The position numbers and the translations under genes were made by a program. Shown piece by piece: positions 17,645 through 26,457 of a stretch of 64,000 bases of DNA. Under the pieces are notes generated by a model. It was not told the DNA's origin, did not search any database, and was given only the letters and a program-made list of their open reading frames with translations. Every line of letters starts with the position of its first letter. Within the stretch, counting starts at the first letter, position 1. The stretch covers positions 186,001 to 250,000 of the forward strand of contig NZ_GG665866.1 in assembly GCF_000160115.1 (NCBI RefSeq), given 5' to 3'. This stretch comes from Shuttleworthella satelles DSM 14600 (GTDB taxonomy: Bacteria; Bacillota; Clostridia; Lachnospirales; Lachnospiraceae).

Positions 17645-19252
17645 TTATATATTCACATTTGACCTCAAATCCAGAACAATTTCCCACTCCCGCAATTCCG
17701 GGACAATATTGCTGTCCAGAAGCGACTGAATCAGCCTTTCCACCTCTTCCTGCTTCAGGTGATCCTTCCCATAGATCAAAGTTCCATCGTTTTTCCCCTT
17801 ACTGCCCGTACCCACTTCAAAATGATACTCTTCTGAGCCATTATCAGAACAGATCTGCACGAAATGACACATGCGATCGCTATCCTCTACTGAAATTGGC
17901 GTCGACGGCTTCAGGATCATAAAATCTGCATCGCCCCCTCGTATGGCGCCTAACTGCTCTTTGATCTTCGTCATTGTAACTGCTGTCTGCTCTTCCCCAT
18001 CTACCTCCAGTGTCCAACCCTCGTGGTTTTCCTCCGGAGAATCCTCTGTTTTGGCATCAGCAAAATCTTCTTCAACATCAATAAAATGAATATAGACCCC
18101 GGTCACTTTTCCCGCCGCGTCATAACCGAAATAAGCGGGATAAACACCGTCACCCCAGCCGGAAGCAAAAACCGGCAGATCGCAGTCTGTTCCCGGGACC
18201 TTCCAGTGAAACCAATCCCCTGTTTTACTCTGGTACTTCGGATATTGCCTATAACTCTCCTCCAAAAGGTCACAGAAGAGATCATTAAAAGGATCGATGC
18301 TATGATCCCTGTCCCATCGCTCTTTCCAGTAGCAATTGAAGGCTCTCTGCGTCGCCAAGTCCGCAATACAGGCCAGGCCGCAGTCAACGCCGAAGCCAAA
18401 GAATCCCTCCTCTTGACCTCCGTCATTCTCTGACGTAAGCTTTTCATCTCCTGTCATCGCAAGCTCATAACGGGCCGGCTTCTTTCCACTGACTTCGACC
18501 TTGGCACAAGCATAGCGAATTCCGCTGCCGTCGCTGTTACATACAGCGATCCTGACAGGATAGATCCCCGACGGAATCGTCTGTAGATATGGCTTGGCCT
18601 CATCAAGGTCAATGCAGGGATCGCAGGCGATGATCCGACCGGTCTCAAACCGCACCATGCCCAGATCCAGGACACCCATATCCGCTTCCCCGATCCTTTT
18701 CTTTTTAAAGTAAGACTCCAGGTCGGTTTTGCAGTCAAACCTGCGCCGGATCCGCTCCCATTGGTTCAGCCACTCATTTCCTGAATTCTCTTCTATTGTT
18801 TCCGGCGCTTCATTCCCCTTCATCTCATCCCCTTTCGCATCATGATACGATGCACCCGCTTGAGATATATCGCTTTCCGAGGACGTTTCCCCCACAGAGC
18901 AAGCCCTCTTTGCCAGAGTTTTGAGACGTCTTTTCCGATAGACCAAACCCATAGTAAGAGGGATCACAAAAAAGGGAAGATACAGTATCACGCCAAACAG
19001 GGCAAGGATCTTATATTGTCTTGTCCCATGACTGTTCACAGCAAGTTGATTCGCCGCCTCTGCCATACGGTCAAAAATGATTCCGCCAGTCCAGAGATAC
19101 ACTGCAACGAACTCCACCGCAAGAAGGACGATGAAAATAACCACGGTTCCCCTTGCAACACAACTACAGATTTTCCTTCTTTCTTCAGGGGACAGCTTCT
19201 TTGCTTCAGGCACCTCTTTAAACCATTTCTCAGTGCGCTCTTCTTTCGTCAT
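17645..19252 (-). CDS. DUF4241 protein with N-terminal membrane anchor and extra C-terminal domain
   Basis: A 535-residue protein. Two membrane segments (about 30-52 and 83-107), a charged linker, then a DUF4241 domain (about 200-410) with IPSGIYPVRIAV, GVDCGLACIAD and ASGWGDGVYPAYFGYD. The last 110 residues form a separate domain containing DGTLIYGKD, EEVERLIQSLLD and VPELREWEI that also appears at the N-terminus of the protein at 37296-38195. DUF4241 occurs among immunity-type genes. Ribosome site AGAGGGGCT. Confidence 0.8.
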   Translation of the reverse strand: MTKEERTEKWFKEVPEAKKLSPEERRKICSCVARGTVVIFIVLLAVEFVAVYLWTGGIIFDRMAEAANQLAVNSHGTRQYKILALFGVILYLPFFVIPLTMGLVYRKRRLKTLAKRACSVGETSSESDISQAGASYHDAKGDEMKGNEAPETIEENSGNEWLNQWERIRRRFDCKTDLESYFKKKRIGEADMGVLDLGMVRFETGRIIACDPCIDLDEAKPYLQTIPSGIYPVRIAVCNSDGSGIRYACAKVEVSGKKPARYELAMTGDEKLTSENDGGQEEGFFGFGVDCGLACIADLATQRAFNCYWKERWDRDHSIDPFNDLFCDLLEESYRQYPKYQSKTGDWFHWKVPGTDCDLPVFASGWGDGVYPAYFGYDAAGKVTGVYIHFIDVEEDFADAKTEDSPEENHEGWTLEVDGEEQTAVTMTKIKEQLGAIRGGDADFMILKPSTPISVEDSDRMCHFVQICSDNGSEEYHFEVGTGSKGKNDGTLIYGKDHLKQEEVERLIQSLLDSNIVPELREWEIVLDLRSNVNI

Positions 19253-19451
19253 AGCCCCTCTATCCCCCTGTCACGCTCTTCCATGCCCGCATGATACGAC
19301 GATTGCTTCTTGCTTTCAGATATTTGCCGGATGATCCCCGCCAACTCTCTTTCTCTATCATCATTTCGAAAAGCAATCTATAAGCACGGCCCGCTCTCCA
19401 TACCGGCTCTTTTGCTATTTGTCTAAAAACTAATCGATTTTCTAAAAAATA

Positions 19452-19943
19452 TTATTTTTTCTTCAAATCAATGTCTATCCTCTGATCCTTCCTGTCATAT
19501 CGAATCGAAATGTCAAAGCCACCCGCATCTCCATTCCAGGCAGATGCGGCCTGCGTCAAACCATATTTCTTTTGATAGGAATCTATGATCTCCTTTGCTT
19601 CCTTCTCATCGGCCTTCACATTCACCATGGCAGATTTTATGTTGTTGTCCTTATCACAAAATACATCATAGGATGTCACCTTCATATCCTCACCGACAAT
19701 ATCCCTCACCTCACCGACTTCCTGCGGCAGTTTAAAAGCAATCAGCGCGCTTCTCTTCGTGAGCTTAATGTCACCGCTGCCATCCTGCATCTCTACCCTT
19801 TCCGGTTTTGGATTTAGCTCCATCTGATAAATGGTAAACAAAGACAATGCCAGCAGGATCACCGTCGGGATCAGCAGGATTCTTCTGCCTTCTCTTGTTG
19901 CCAAGAGCCTGAAAAACCATTTGTACTTTGTAAGGTTACTCAT
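19452..19943 (-). CDS. Single-pass membrane protein of unknown function
   Basis: A 163-residue protein starting at an ATG behind GAGGAGGAGATTTTCAC. One membrane segment (about 20-40, ILLIPTVILLALSLFTIY) is followed by an outside domain with IKLTKRSALIAFKLPQ and a charged C-terminus IDIDLKKK. The open frame continues 100 codons upstream to 20243, but the strong ribosome site and membrane anchor argue for this start. No family recognised. Confidence 0.65.
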   Translation of the reverse strand: MSNLTKYKWFFRLLATREGRRILLIPTVILLALSLFTIYQMELNPKPERVEMQDGSGDIKLTKRSALIAFKLPQEVGEVRDIVGEDMKVTSYDVFCDKDNNIKSAMVNVKADEKEAKEIIDSYQKKYGLTQAASAWNGDAGGFDISIRYDRKDQRIDIDLKKK

Positions 19944-20282
19944 GTGAAAATCTCCTCCTCTATAACAGGTTACGATACCGGATGGAACATTTCTGATACC
20001 CTTGCGGTATTCTTTCTCTGGAATCATCTGTAACATAAAGTCACTTCTTTTCCATATGATTATTATGCCATAATTTTCTCCCGCACAGAATCCGAATGAT
20101 CGTGGACCGGTATTATGATATTGTGCAATAATATTCGCAAAAATTGAATCGTAGAAAATCATTTGAGACTCACCCAGAATGACTGCGCCAAAACATTCAT
20201 TCACAAGGGTGAACTCTCCTGGCCCAAAAACAAGATGTCGCAAGTCTTACTGCTTTACGATTTGTTTTATGAAATTTTGATA
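19944..20282 (-). other. Region upstream of the 19452-19943 gene, with an open frame of unclear status
   Basis: The frame of the downstream gene stays open from 20243 and would encode LVFGPGEFTLVNECFGAVIL and other protein-like sequence. It could be the remnant of a separate gene cut by the adjacent IS3-type element. No start with a ribosome site was found. Confidence 0.3.
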
Positions 20283-20898
20283 GGGGGTGCGGACATTTTT
20301 TTAGACAACCACACCCAACTCCTTTCTATACTGAAGAGGACTGAGCCATGCTAAGTTCACCCTGATAAGAGTTGTATTTACATCTCCTGCGTATCTTGAT
20401 AACAAGGGATTCCTCCTTCATGATTCTGTGGACGATCTTTTCAGAAACGATGGTTCCCTTCTGCCTCAGAAGTTGATGGATTTTTCTGTATCCATAAACA
20501 CACCTGTTGTCCTGAAAAACCTTGATGATTCGGCTCCGCAGTTCGCGGTATTTATCATCTGTCCGTAATGCGGCCTTCTGATAATAATAGCTGCTTCTGG
20601 GGATTTCCAACTTAAAGCAGAGTTTTGGCAGTGAGTATTTATTCTTCAGGGCGCCGATGATCACTGCCTTCTCTCTGTTCTTGAGAACCGTCTGATCGAC
20701 GCCGGGGTCTTTTTTTAAGACATTGATTGTCTCCTTCAGGATATCGATCTCCATCTGCATATCAAGCATTTTTTCTTTCAGATCCTCGATATTGTCCGCC
20801 GCCTGAAGAAATGTCAGTGCGACGATAATCTGCTCCTTGGTGTACCGCATCTGTTCTCACAAGGGTATCATGGTGTCCAGGTTTTTGTCCGCACCCCC
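20283..20898 (-). mobile_element. Internally deleted IS3-type insertion sequence
   Basis: Perfect 13-base terminal inverted repeats GGGGGTGCGGACA lie at 20283-20295 and 20886-20898. An intact IS3 element of this type is about twice as long. The inside retains only the front of the transposase genes and the last codons of orfB. Target-site duplication is not obvious. A 65-base end of the same element occurs in opposite orientation at 47757-47821. Confidence 0.8.
20326..20850 (-). pseudogene. IS3-family transposase, catalytic core deleted
   Basis: The 174-codon frame encodes a coiled-coil orfA-like start (IEDLKEKMLDMQMEIDIL), the orfB front KNKYSLPKLCFKLEIPRSSY and the HTH_21 region CVYGYRKIHQLLRQKG. 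It then breaks at NSYQGEL: the DDE integrase domain is missing and the normal C-terminus WLSPLQYRKELGVVV follows in another frame. It cannot encode an active transposase but could be moved in trans. Confidence 0.8.
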
Positions 20899-20922
20899 AA
20901 GCACATTCAAAAAATTGTGTTT

Positions 20923-21276
20923 TCATTCGCCTATAGGATCGTAATCTGCCGGAACCGGTGCAACGATACTCACAAAAACTATATCCTCTGTTCCTGTGTT
21001 CTTTGCGCCGTGACATGCACCTTTAGGGGAAACGATAACCTGTCCTTTTTTTAATGGAATCTCTTTATCCGGTTCGGGATAGAATATACCTTCTCCCTGT
21101 AAAATGATTCAGATATCATCAGAATTGTGGTGACGGTGCTTCTGCAGGGTCTGTCCCGGTTTAATCACCCACACCGACCCTCCTGTAGATTCTGTTTGGT
21201 AAAACGGTGTTTTCTTTGCAGTCTCCTTGTCTTCCTGTTTTACCAAGTCCATTTCATAGATTCTTTTTTCTTCCAT
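20923..21276 (-). pseudogene. Cupin-domain protein with an in-frame TGA
   Basis: From an ATG at 21276 behind GGAGGTATATAGCA the frame encodes a 117-codon single-domain cupin: metal-site residues in LQKHRHHNSDDI, then PLKKGQVIVSPKGACHGAKN and VSIVAPVPADYDP. At 21109-21111 a TGA replaces the expected tryptophan codon of the DDIWIILQGEG motif. The rest is intact, so this is a young nonsense mutation. TGG codes Trp elsewhere in the same gene (SVWVIK). Confidence 0.8.
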
Positions 21277-21312
21277 TGCTATATACCTCCTTGTATTGAT
21301 TTTTGGTTATTC

Positions 21313-22707
21313 TTACTCAAAGAGCTTCCGATACTCCCCATACCCTTGTTCTTCCAGTTCATCATAGGGAATGAACCGAAGTGCGGCGGAATTGATGCAA
21401 TAACGCAGCCCGCCGGACTCGCGGGGACCATCATTGAACACGTGACCCAGATGGGAATCCGCGCCGCTGCTGCGTATTTCTGTCCGGACCATTCCATGGG
21501 AAGTGTCCACGGTCTCTGTGACAGCATCTTCCGCGATCGGCCTGGTGAACGCCGGCCAGCCACACCCGGAATTATACTTGTCCATGGACGTGAAGAGCGG
21601 TTCGCCGCTTACAATATCTATGTAGAGGCCCTTTTCAAAGAAGTCGTCATATTCACCGGTGAAGGCGTATTCCGTGGCAGCGTGCTGCGTTACCTCGTAG
21701 GCCAGGTCGCCGATCCTCGCCCGCAGCTCCTCTTCGGATTCTTTCGCGCTGTTTTGCTGAAGATCAAAGTAGCTGCTCGGGATATGACAGTAGCCGCCGG
21801 GATTCTTGTCCAGATACTTCTGGTGACACTCCTCTGCGGAGAAGAAGTTTTCCAGCGGGAGCAGTTCAACTGCCAGCCTGGCTCCGGCTTTCTCTTCCTC
21901 CGCCCGATAAACCGTCTCGATCTCCGGAAGCTGGCCTTCTTCCGTATAATAGATCCCCGTCCTGTACTGGATGCCCCGGTCATTGCCCTGTTTGTTGACG
22001 GAGAGCGGATCAATCACCATAAAGTAGTAATTCAGCAGATCAGTCAGGGAAATGACCGAAGGATCATAATCGATCCGCACTGTCTCGGCATGCCCGCTGC
22101 TGTTACAGACGTCCTGATAGCTCGGAGCCTCGTCCGGCCCGTTTGCATAACCTACTTCTGTTCGGATTACGCCGTCAAACTGATCGAAGAACTTCTGCGT
22201 TCCCCAGAAGCATCCGCCTGCAAGATAGATTGTTTTCATGTTTTCCGGTATCTCCATAGTGGTTTCTCCTGTCACGATCTCTCCGGGCCAGGTGTTGATC
22301 CCTCCGAATTCGCAGATGTTGGTATATCCCATGTCCGCAAGCTTTTGCGCTGCCTGCTTGGACCTGTTCCCGCTCCGGCAGTAAATCAAGATGATCTGAT
22401 CCAGATCCGGGAGTTCTTTCGGCCGCTCCGCTTCAATGCTCTCATTCGGGATTAGAATTGCGCCGGGAATATGGCCTGCATCGTATTCATCCTGTCTGCG
22501 TACATCTACAATCACATGCCCGTCATCCCGGGCCATCATCTGCTTTGCCGTCTCTTGATCGATCTGATGATAGCTCGCGCCCTCTTGCACCAAACTGGCA
22601 GTATTTTCAGAACAACCAGTCAGAAGAAAAATGGTCAACAAAATCAAAAACAACGGTCCTGGATCACCTATGCGCCATTCTTCCACTATTGCTCTCGTCT
22701 TTTTCAT
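21313..22707 (-). CDS. msrAB: Lipoprotein fusing rhodanese, MsrA and MsrB domains
   Basis: A 464-residue exported lipoprotein. The signal peptide ends in the lipobox LLTGC (Cys32). A rhodanese domain (about 45-150) has the active loop CRSGNRS (Cys110). MsrA follows (about 158-310) with the catalytic GGCFWG (Cys166), then MsrB (about 325-460) with SGCGWPAF and the catalytic Cys437 in [11 protein letters not shown]. It reduces both methionine sulfoxide epimers in proteins on the outer face of the membrane. The rhodanese domain may feed reducing power or take part in sulfur relay; this is inference. Ribosome site GAGGTAACATAGA. Confidence 0.93.
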   Translation of the reverse strand: MKKTRAIVEEWRIGDPGPLFLILLTIFLLTGCSENTASLVQEGASYHQIDQETAKQMMARDDGHVIVDVRRQDEYDAGHIPGAILIPNESIEAERPKELPDLDQIILIYCRSGNRSKQAAQKLADMGYTNICEFGGINTWPGEIVTGETTMEIPENMKTIYLAGGCFWGTQKFFDQFDGVIRTEVGYANGPDEAPSYQDVCNSSGHAETVRIDYDPSVISLTDLLNYYFMVIDPLSVNKQGNDRGIQYRTGIYYTEEGQLPEIETVYRAEEEKAGARLAVELLPLENFFSAEECHQKYLDKNPGGYCHIPSSYFDLQQNSAKESEEELRARIGDLAYEVTQHAATEYAFTGEYDDFFEKGLYIDIVSGEPLFTSMDKYNSGCGWPAFTRPIAEDAVTETVDTSHGMVRTEIRSSGADSHLGHVFNDGPRESGGLRYCINSAALRFIPYDELEEQGYGEYRKLFE

Positions 22708-22751
22708 TCTATGTTACCTCGTTAAATCCCGAGTTATCGGAATCAATCCTT

Positions 22752-23357
22752 TCACGCTTCCCGCACGCACTCGGTATAAAGCATGCTGATGCGGGCGGAC
22801 ATCAGTTTTGCATTGACAACGCGCCAGCCGTTCTCCGACAAAAACGCCTGATACTCCTCGGCATTCCACTGATGCTCGAATTTAACCCCGGCAATCACAA
22901 GGATCTTTGACCACAGCCTGCTGCCGAGACTGGCTCCATGACCGACAAAGGTCGGCGCAATGAGGATGCCCTTCGGCCGCAGCACACGGTCGATCTCTTT
23001 CAGTGCTTTTTCCGGCTCCGGCATGACATGAAGCGCGTTCGCGATCAGCACCACATCAAAGGAGTTATCCTCATAGGGAAGCGCCTTCGCATCCGCCACT
23101 TCAAATGTCAGGTTGTCCGGGCAGGACTTCTTTTTCGCCTCGCGGATCATACCGTCCGAATAATCCGTTGCGATCATCTTTTTTGCTGCCGGGGCCACAT
23201 GTCTTGCGAGAAGACCTGGTCCGGTCGCAATCTCGAGCACCTCTTTGTCTTTAATGACCTTCGGAATGCGGGAATACATGAGTTTATATGTCTTCTCATC
23301 CGAGCGCATCGCCAGTTCATAGATAGGTGCGTACAGATCCCAGATTTTCTTCTTCAT
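22752..23357 (-). CDS. Class I SAM-dependent methyltransferase
   Basis: A 201-residue methyltransferase (Methyltransf_11 type). Motif I is VLEIATGPGLLARHV, the acidic loop TDYSDGMI, motif II FEVADAKALPYEDNSFDVVLIANALHVMPEP. The substrate is unknown; the sequence is closest in style to small clostridial UbiE-like enzymes. Ribosome site GAGAGGAAAAGTGAT. It lies 90 bases from the hydrolase gene on the same strand. Confidence 0.88.
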   Translation of the reverse strand: MKKKIWDLYAPIYELAMRSDEKTYKLMYSRIPKVIKDKEVLEIATGPGLLARHVAPAAKKMIATDYSDGMIREAKKKSCPDNLTFEVADAKALPYEDNSFDVVLIANALHVMPEPEKALKEIDRVLRPKGILIAPTFVGHGASLGSRLWSKILVIAGVKFEHQWNAEEYQAFLSENGWRVVNAKLMSARISMLYTECVREA

Positions 23358-23447
23358 ATCACTTTTCCTCTCCAGCCAGTTTCATGGCACAAATCAGATA
23401 CATGAGCGCCCACCCGTCTGTAATAGCAGGGTGGGTGCATTTTGTAT

Positions 23448-24200
23448 TCATCGTAATTCATGAATCATTGCTGCAAACATTTCCGGCTTCAGCAGAACCA
23501 GTCCCCCATGCCCCAGCTTCGGAAGCACTTTAAATTCTGTCTGATCGAAAATGCGTTTCATATAAGCAATGTCCGCTTTCCGTTCTTTTTCTTCTCCGTC
23601 CGCATACCAGTAATGAATTTTTGTATTCAATGGTGGAATTGGTGAGGGGATCTTATAATTGTTGCAGGAGTCAAACGTACGCCACAGGGTTTTACTGCTG
23701 CTGCTCTTCAGAACATCCGCCACATACTGAAGATCCTCCTCAGAATATTCATCAGTTGCAAATGCTTTTCTGAGAAGCTTCATACCTCCGGCCCTTCCGA
23801 TCATCATCATAAGATAATCCTTCAAAGCAATAAAACGCGTCACGATCCATGGCAGCTCATAGGGTGTAATCCCGCCGTCCATAATACAATGCCGGATCGG
23901 AATCTGCTGCCTCAGCATGGCCATGAGCGCCACGGAGCCACCCATAGAGCATCCGTATACAGCATAAACTTCCGTAAGCCCTTCTTCTTTGAGCCAGAGA
24001 TTCAATTCCCATGCGATCTGCTCCACACTCGTGAAATCGCTTTTCTCTTCTTCGTCGTAGCCCGGAAGTGCCGGAACAATCAGATGATAGTCCCTTTCCA
24101 ACAACGGAATCACCCGTTCAAAATAGTCCCACCGCACGACGGACGGATGGATCAGGACTATGATTTCTTTATTTTCTTTTCCAAATTCATGTATGGTCAT
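23448..24200 (-). CDS. Alpha/beta hydrolase
   Basis: A 250-residue alpha/beta hydrolase with oxyanion region VLIHPSVVRWD, nucleophile elbow YGCSMGGSVA (Ser about 89) and a late histidine in LPKLGHGGLVLLKP. Substrate unknown. Ribosome site GGAGACGCTGAAA. It lies downstream of the damaged BAAT-type gene with a 24-base gap. Confidence 0.85.
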   Translation of the reverse strand: MTIHEFGKENKEIIVLIHPSVVRWDYFERVIPLLERDYHLIVPALPGYDEEEKSDFTSVEQIAWELNLWLKEEGLTEVYAVYGCSMGGSVALMAMLRQQIPIRHCIMDGGITPYELPWIVTRFIALKDYLMMMIGRAGGMKLLRKAFATDEYSEEDLQYVADVLKSSSSKTLWRTFDSCNNYKIPSPIPPLNTKIHYWYADGEEKERKADIAYMKRIFDQTEFKVLPKLGHGGLVLLKPEMFAAMIHELR

Positions 24201-24224
24201 TTTCAGCGTCTCCTGTAAAACATT

Positions 24225-24917
24225 TTACATGTGCAGCCAGTCCATGATCTCCCGTCTGAGATCTGTTATTGTCTGCCTGCATTCCCCGGGATATTTCCTT
24301 CCGACCCGAAAGTACTTATTGTAACCGGTATCAAAAGGCAACAGTATATGCAAAGCATACCGGTACACCAGCTTTTTATGCGGATGCTTAAACGGATGCT
24401 TTTCCAGTCTGTCTATGATCTCATCGCATGCCTGTGCCGATGGCCAAAGTGAATCCTCTAATGCTCCGCAGACCAGAACCGGGCCATTGATCTTTTCGAT
24501 GGGGATCATGCTCTCATCCCCGGCATTCCGGTAAGCCTCCTCATAGGCAAAGCGAAAGGTCAATTCCCTTGCTCGTATGCTTTTCAATACCGCTCTCCAT
24601 CCGGGTACTTTCGCATAGGCGTAAGGCAACTCGTCTCCTTTGAACGTCCACGAGGATGCTTTCACCCATGATATTCCCGGGCCGATCCCCATATTCACCC
24701 GTGATGAAGGTGACAGGGCGGTAACACCATTGATCTCTTCAGAATAAGAGGCCGCCGCCTCTGACATGGTAAACTTGTACGGCATGCCGCCCCCGCCCAG
24801 AACAAGCAGCGCTTTGCTGTCGAAATTATTTTTGTCCAGACAATAGAGATGGCCGTAAAAACCGTCCTTATCTACCGTAAAGCTTTGCGTCCATTGATCC
24901 TTATGCTTCACTATCAT
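24225..24917 (-). pseudogene. BAAT-type hydrolase with the nucleophile region deleted in frame
   Basis: The 230-codon frame is open and has a good ribosome site (GAGGTGAA). The N-terminus (VDKDGFYGHLYCLDKN, LLVLGGGG) and the C-terminus (VCGALEDSLWPS, YALHILLPF) align with the intact paralogue at 14469-15335. Between EAAASYSEE and ALSPSSRVNMG about 60 residues are missing, including the GxSxG elbow. Without the nucleophile it should be inactive; it may still be translated. Called a pseudogene on this basis. Confidence 0.65.
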
Positions 24918-25072
24918 TTCACCTCATGGTCCCGCCGCTTATTCACAGTCGGATGCATGTTATTGCTTTTCAGGTAACAGGGGCAGTCCTTATCGTGGTC
25001 ATTGATGATCCCGCAGGCCTGCAGATGGGAATAAATCGTGACCGGCCCGACATGCTTGACGCTTTCAGTTTT
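24914..25072 (-). pseudogene. C-terminal fragment of DNA-3-methyladenine glycosylase I (tag)
   Basis: The minus-strand frame reads KHVGPVTIYSHLQACGIIND, then HDKDCPCYLKS and stops at 24914, overlapping the next gene start. GPVT-YSHLQA-G-INDH matches the C-terminal zinc-binding end of Tag. The first three quarters of the gene are absent. Confidence 0.7.
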
Positions 25073-25123
25073 ACCAGTTTCACACTGCTCTTCACCTTCT
25101 GATTCATTTCGACATACTGGGAC

Positions 25124-25540
25124 TTATAGTTCTTTTAATTCTAAAAATTGCCCTACAATCACATAGTTTTGAAGATCCTCTTTGCTTAACCCTCTCGTGA
25201 TAAACAAATCATCATAAATCGGAATAGACTTACTTACATCTTCACTTTCAATATGAAAAAACCCTGTTTTTAAATCAATACCAACATAAATGTCACCATT
25301 AAGTGTATAGGCAACAATATCATTTATATTACCTGCATTTTCATAAAAATGTTCCTTTGAGTTTAAATGTACAACTTTCTTAAATTTTTCATTGTCATAA
25401 TTTTGTGTAGGATATTTATCTTGAAAATATGTGTTTAAATCGCTCCCACTTATTCTATTTGGTTTAAGGAACTTAGATTTCTTTTCATATAATTCTTTCC
25501 AAAATCTTAACTTCTTTTCATCCACTTTGGATGTAATCAT
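25124..25540 (-). CDS. Hypothetical protein, immunity-like
   Basis: A 138-residue protein starting at an ATG at 25540 behind GGAGG. It is lysine-rich at the start (MITSKVDEKKLRFWKELYEKKSK) with an alpha/beta pattern later (LNGDIYVGIDLKTGFFHIE). Size, AT-rich composition and company suggest an orphan immunity protein of a toxin system, but no named family is recognised. Confidence 0.55.
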   Translation of the reverse strand: MITSKVDEKKLRFWKELYEKKSKFLKPNRISGSDLNTYFQDKYPTQNYDNEKFKKVVHLNSKEHFYENAGNINDIVAYTLNGDIYVGIDLKTGFFHIESEDVSKSIPIYDDLFITRGLSKEDLQNYVIVGQFLELKEL

Positions 25541-25577
25541 GGCATAAAACACCTCCACAAATTACGATTTATCCATC

Positions 25578-25931
25578 TGCACCCCCTGCCTGTGAAATGC
25601 ACCCCCTAAAATGGATTTGCACCCCCTTGATTTTCAGGCAGCAGGGCAATCGCTGAATTGTATCAAATCCTCGACATTAATTTCTATCGTAGTAGTGTCT
25701 TTGATACAAAGCCTATCTGTAGTTTTCAGGCAAGAGAGGCGTGAAAAAGCTTGAAATAAAAGCGTGTTCGCTCCGCGAGATATGCCCGCCGCCGCGACCG
25801 AAGTCTTGCGGGATGCCAGTCTTGTTCTGTAAGCTGTCTGTGCCATCGCCATTTTTGCACCCTCCTTCCTATTATATTTCTACTATCGCTGAAATGTATG
25901 GCTATCGCTGAAAAGTGTGTAAACGCTGAAA
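25578..25931. mobile_element. Remnant with multi-repeat ends, IS21-like
   Basis: TGCACCCCCT occurs three times at 25578, 25598 and 25618, exactly 20 bases apart. At the other side CGCTGAAA occurs three times at 25887, 25906 and 25924. Multiple short repeats at each end are a known mark of IS21-type elements. The inside is only about 260 bases and holds a 72-codon frame (25634-25852, ribosome site GGAAGGAGGGTGC) with no recognisable transposase, so this would be a deleted remnant. Confidence 0.45.
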
Positions 25932-25951
25932 GGTATAATAGCCTCCTGCGA

Positions 25952-26254
25952 TTATTTCCCAATCAACACTGCAAACTCCGAGTCGAATTTCTTCATGCGG
26001 TTCTCCTGATTGAAGAAGTGAAGTCCCCATATCTTGTAATCGTTGTCATCCACAAAAATGGTGGCTGGTACAGCCTCTGTTTTTAGCTGGAGCAGGAATT
26101 TTTCTTTAAAGTCTGCCACAAAGTCCTTGCTGTCAGCGATCTTTGCCGCTTTGAAAAGCACAACCGGTTTTATGCTGAAACGGTGATCCTGAAACACTTT
26201 CAGTCGATATTGACTCAGGACAAGAGCCTGCAAAGCCCGCTCCATTATCGTCAA
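25952..26254 (-). pseudogene. Fragment of a restriction-enzyme/DEAD-box helicase gene
   Basis: The 100-codon frame contains YRLKVFQDHRFSIKPVVLFK followed by KIADSKDFVADFKEKF, which resembles the helicase part of type III restriction-like subunits. It lacks Walker motifs and has no ribosome site; it starts exactly where the broken toxin gene ends. Most likely a gene fragment joined by recombination. Confidence 0.4.
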
Positions 26255-26457
26255 ATCTGAGCGTAGCGTGATGATATCCTTTGAGTATCTGTCGTTCCTG
26301 TCATGAAAGGATTCATAAGAAACGCAGAGATAGATAGAAAAAAGAGCCGGAGTGCGGCATTCGGGTTTTGCAGATGGTTTGCGATGTAGTCCGTAATTTC
26401 GTTCAGGTCTTCCTCAAAGAGAGGAATAAATGACAGCTTATACTTTTACGTGTTCAT
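26251..26457 (-). pseudogene. Broken RelE/ParE-type toxin
   Basis: The frame that overlaps the antitoxin stop reads MNT, a TAA, then KYKLSFIPLFEEDLNEITDY and IANHLQNPNAALRL, the typical ParE/RelE N-terminus. After that the match is lost. So an early stop (TAC to TAA is the simplest change) and loss of the C-terminal two thirds have destroyed the toxin. Confidence 0.65.

Noticed and set aside
19944-20243. N-terminal extension of the 19452-19943 gene
   Set aside because: The strong ribosome site at 19943 and the membrane anchor right after it favour the shorter protein; the upstream frame is noted but not merged.
20923-21276. Reassignment of TGA to tryptophan
   Set aside because: TGG is used for Trp in the same frame and many intact genes end with TGA; a nonsense mutation is simpler.
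21127-22455. 442-codon plus-strand frame opposite msrAB
   Set aside because: Fully antisense to a well supported three-domain gene.
25578-25627. Three evenly spaced repeats as a short CRISPR array
   Set aside because: The units are only 10 bases with 10-base gaps, too short for repeats and spacers, and there are no cas genes.
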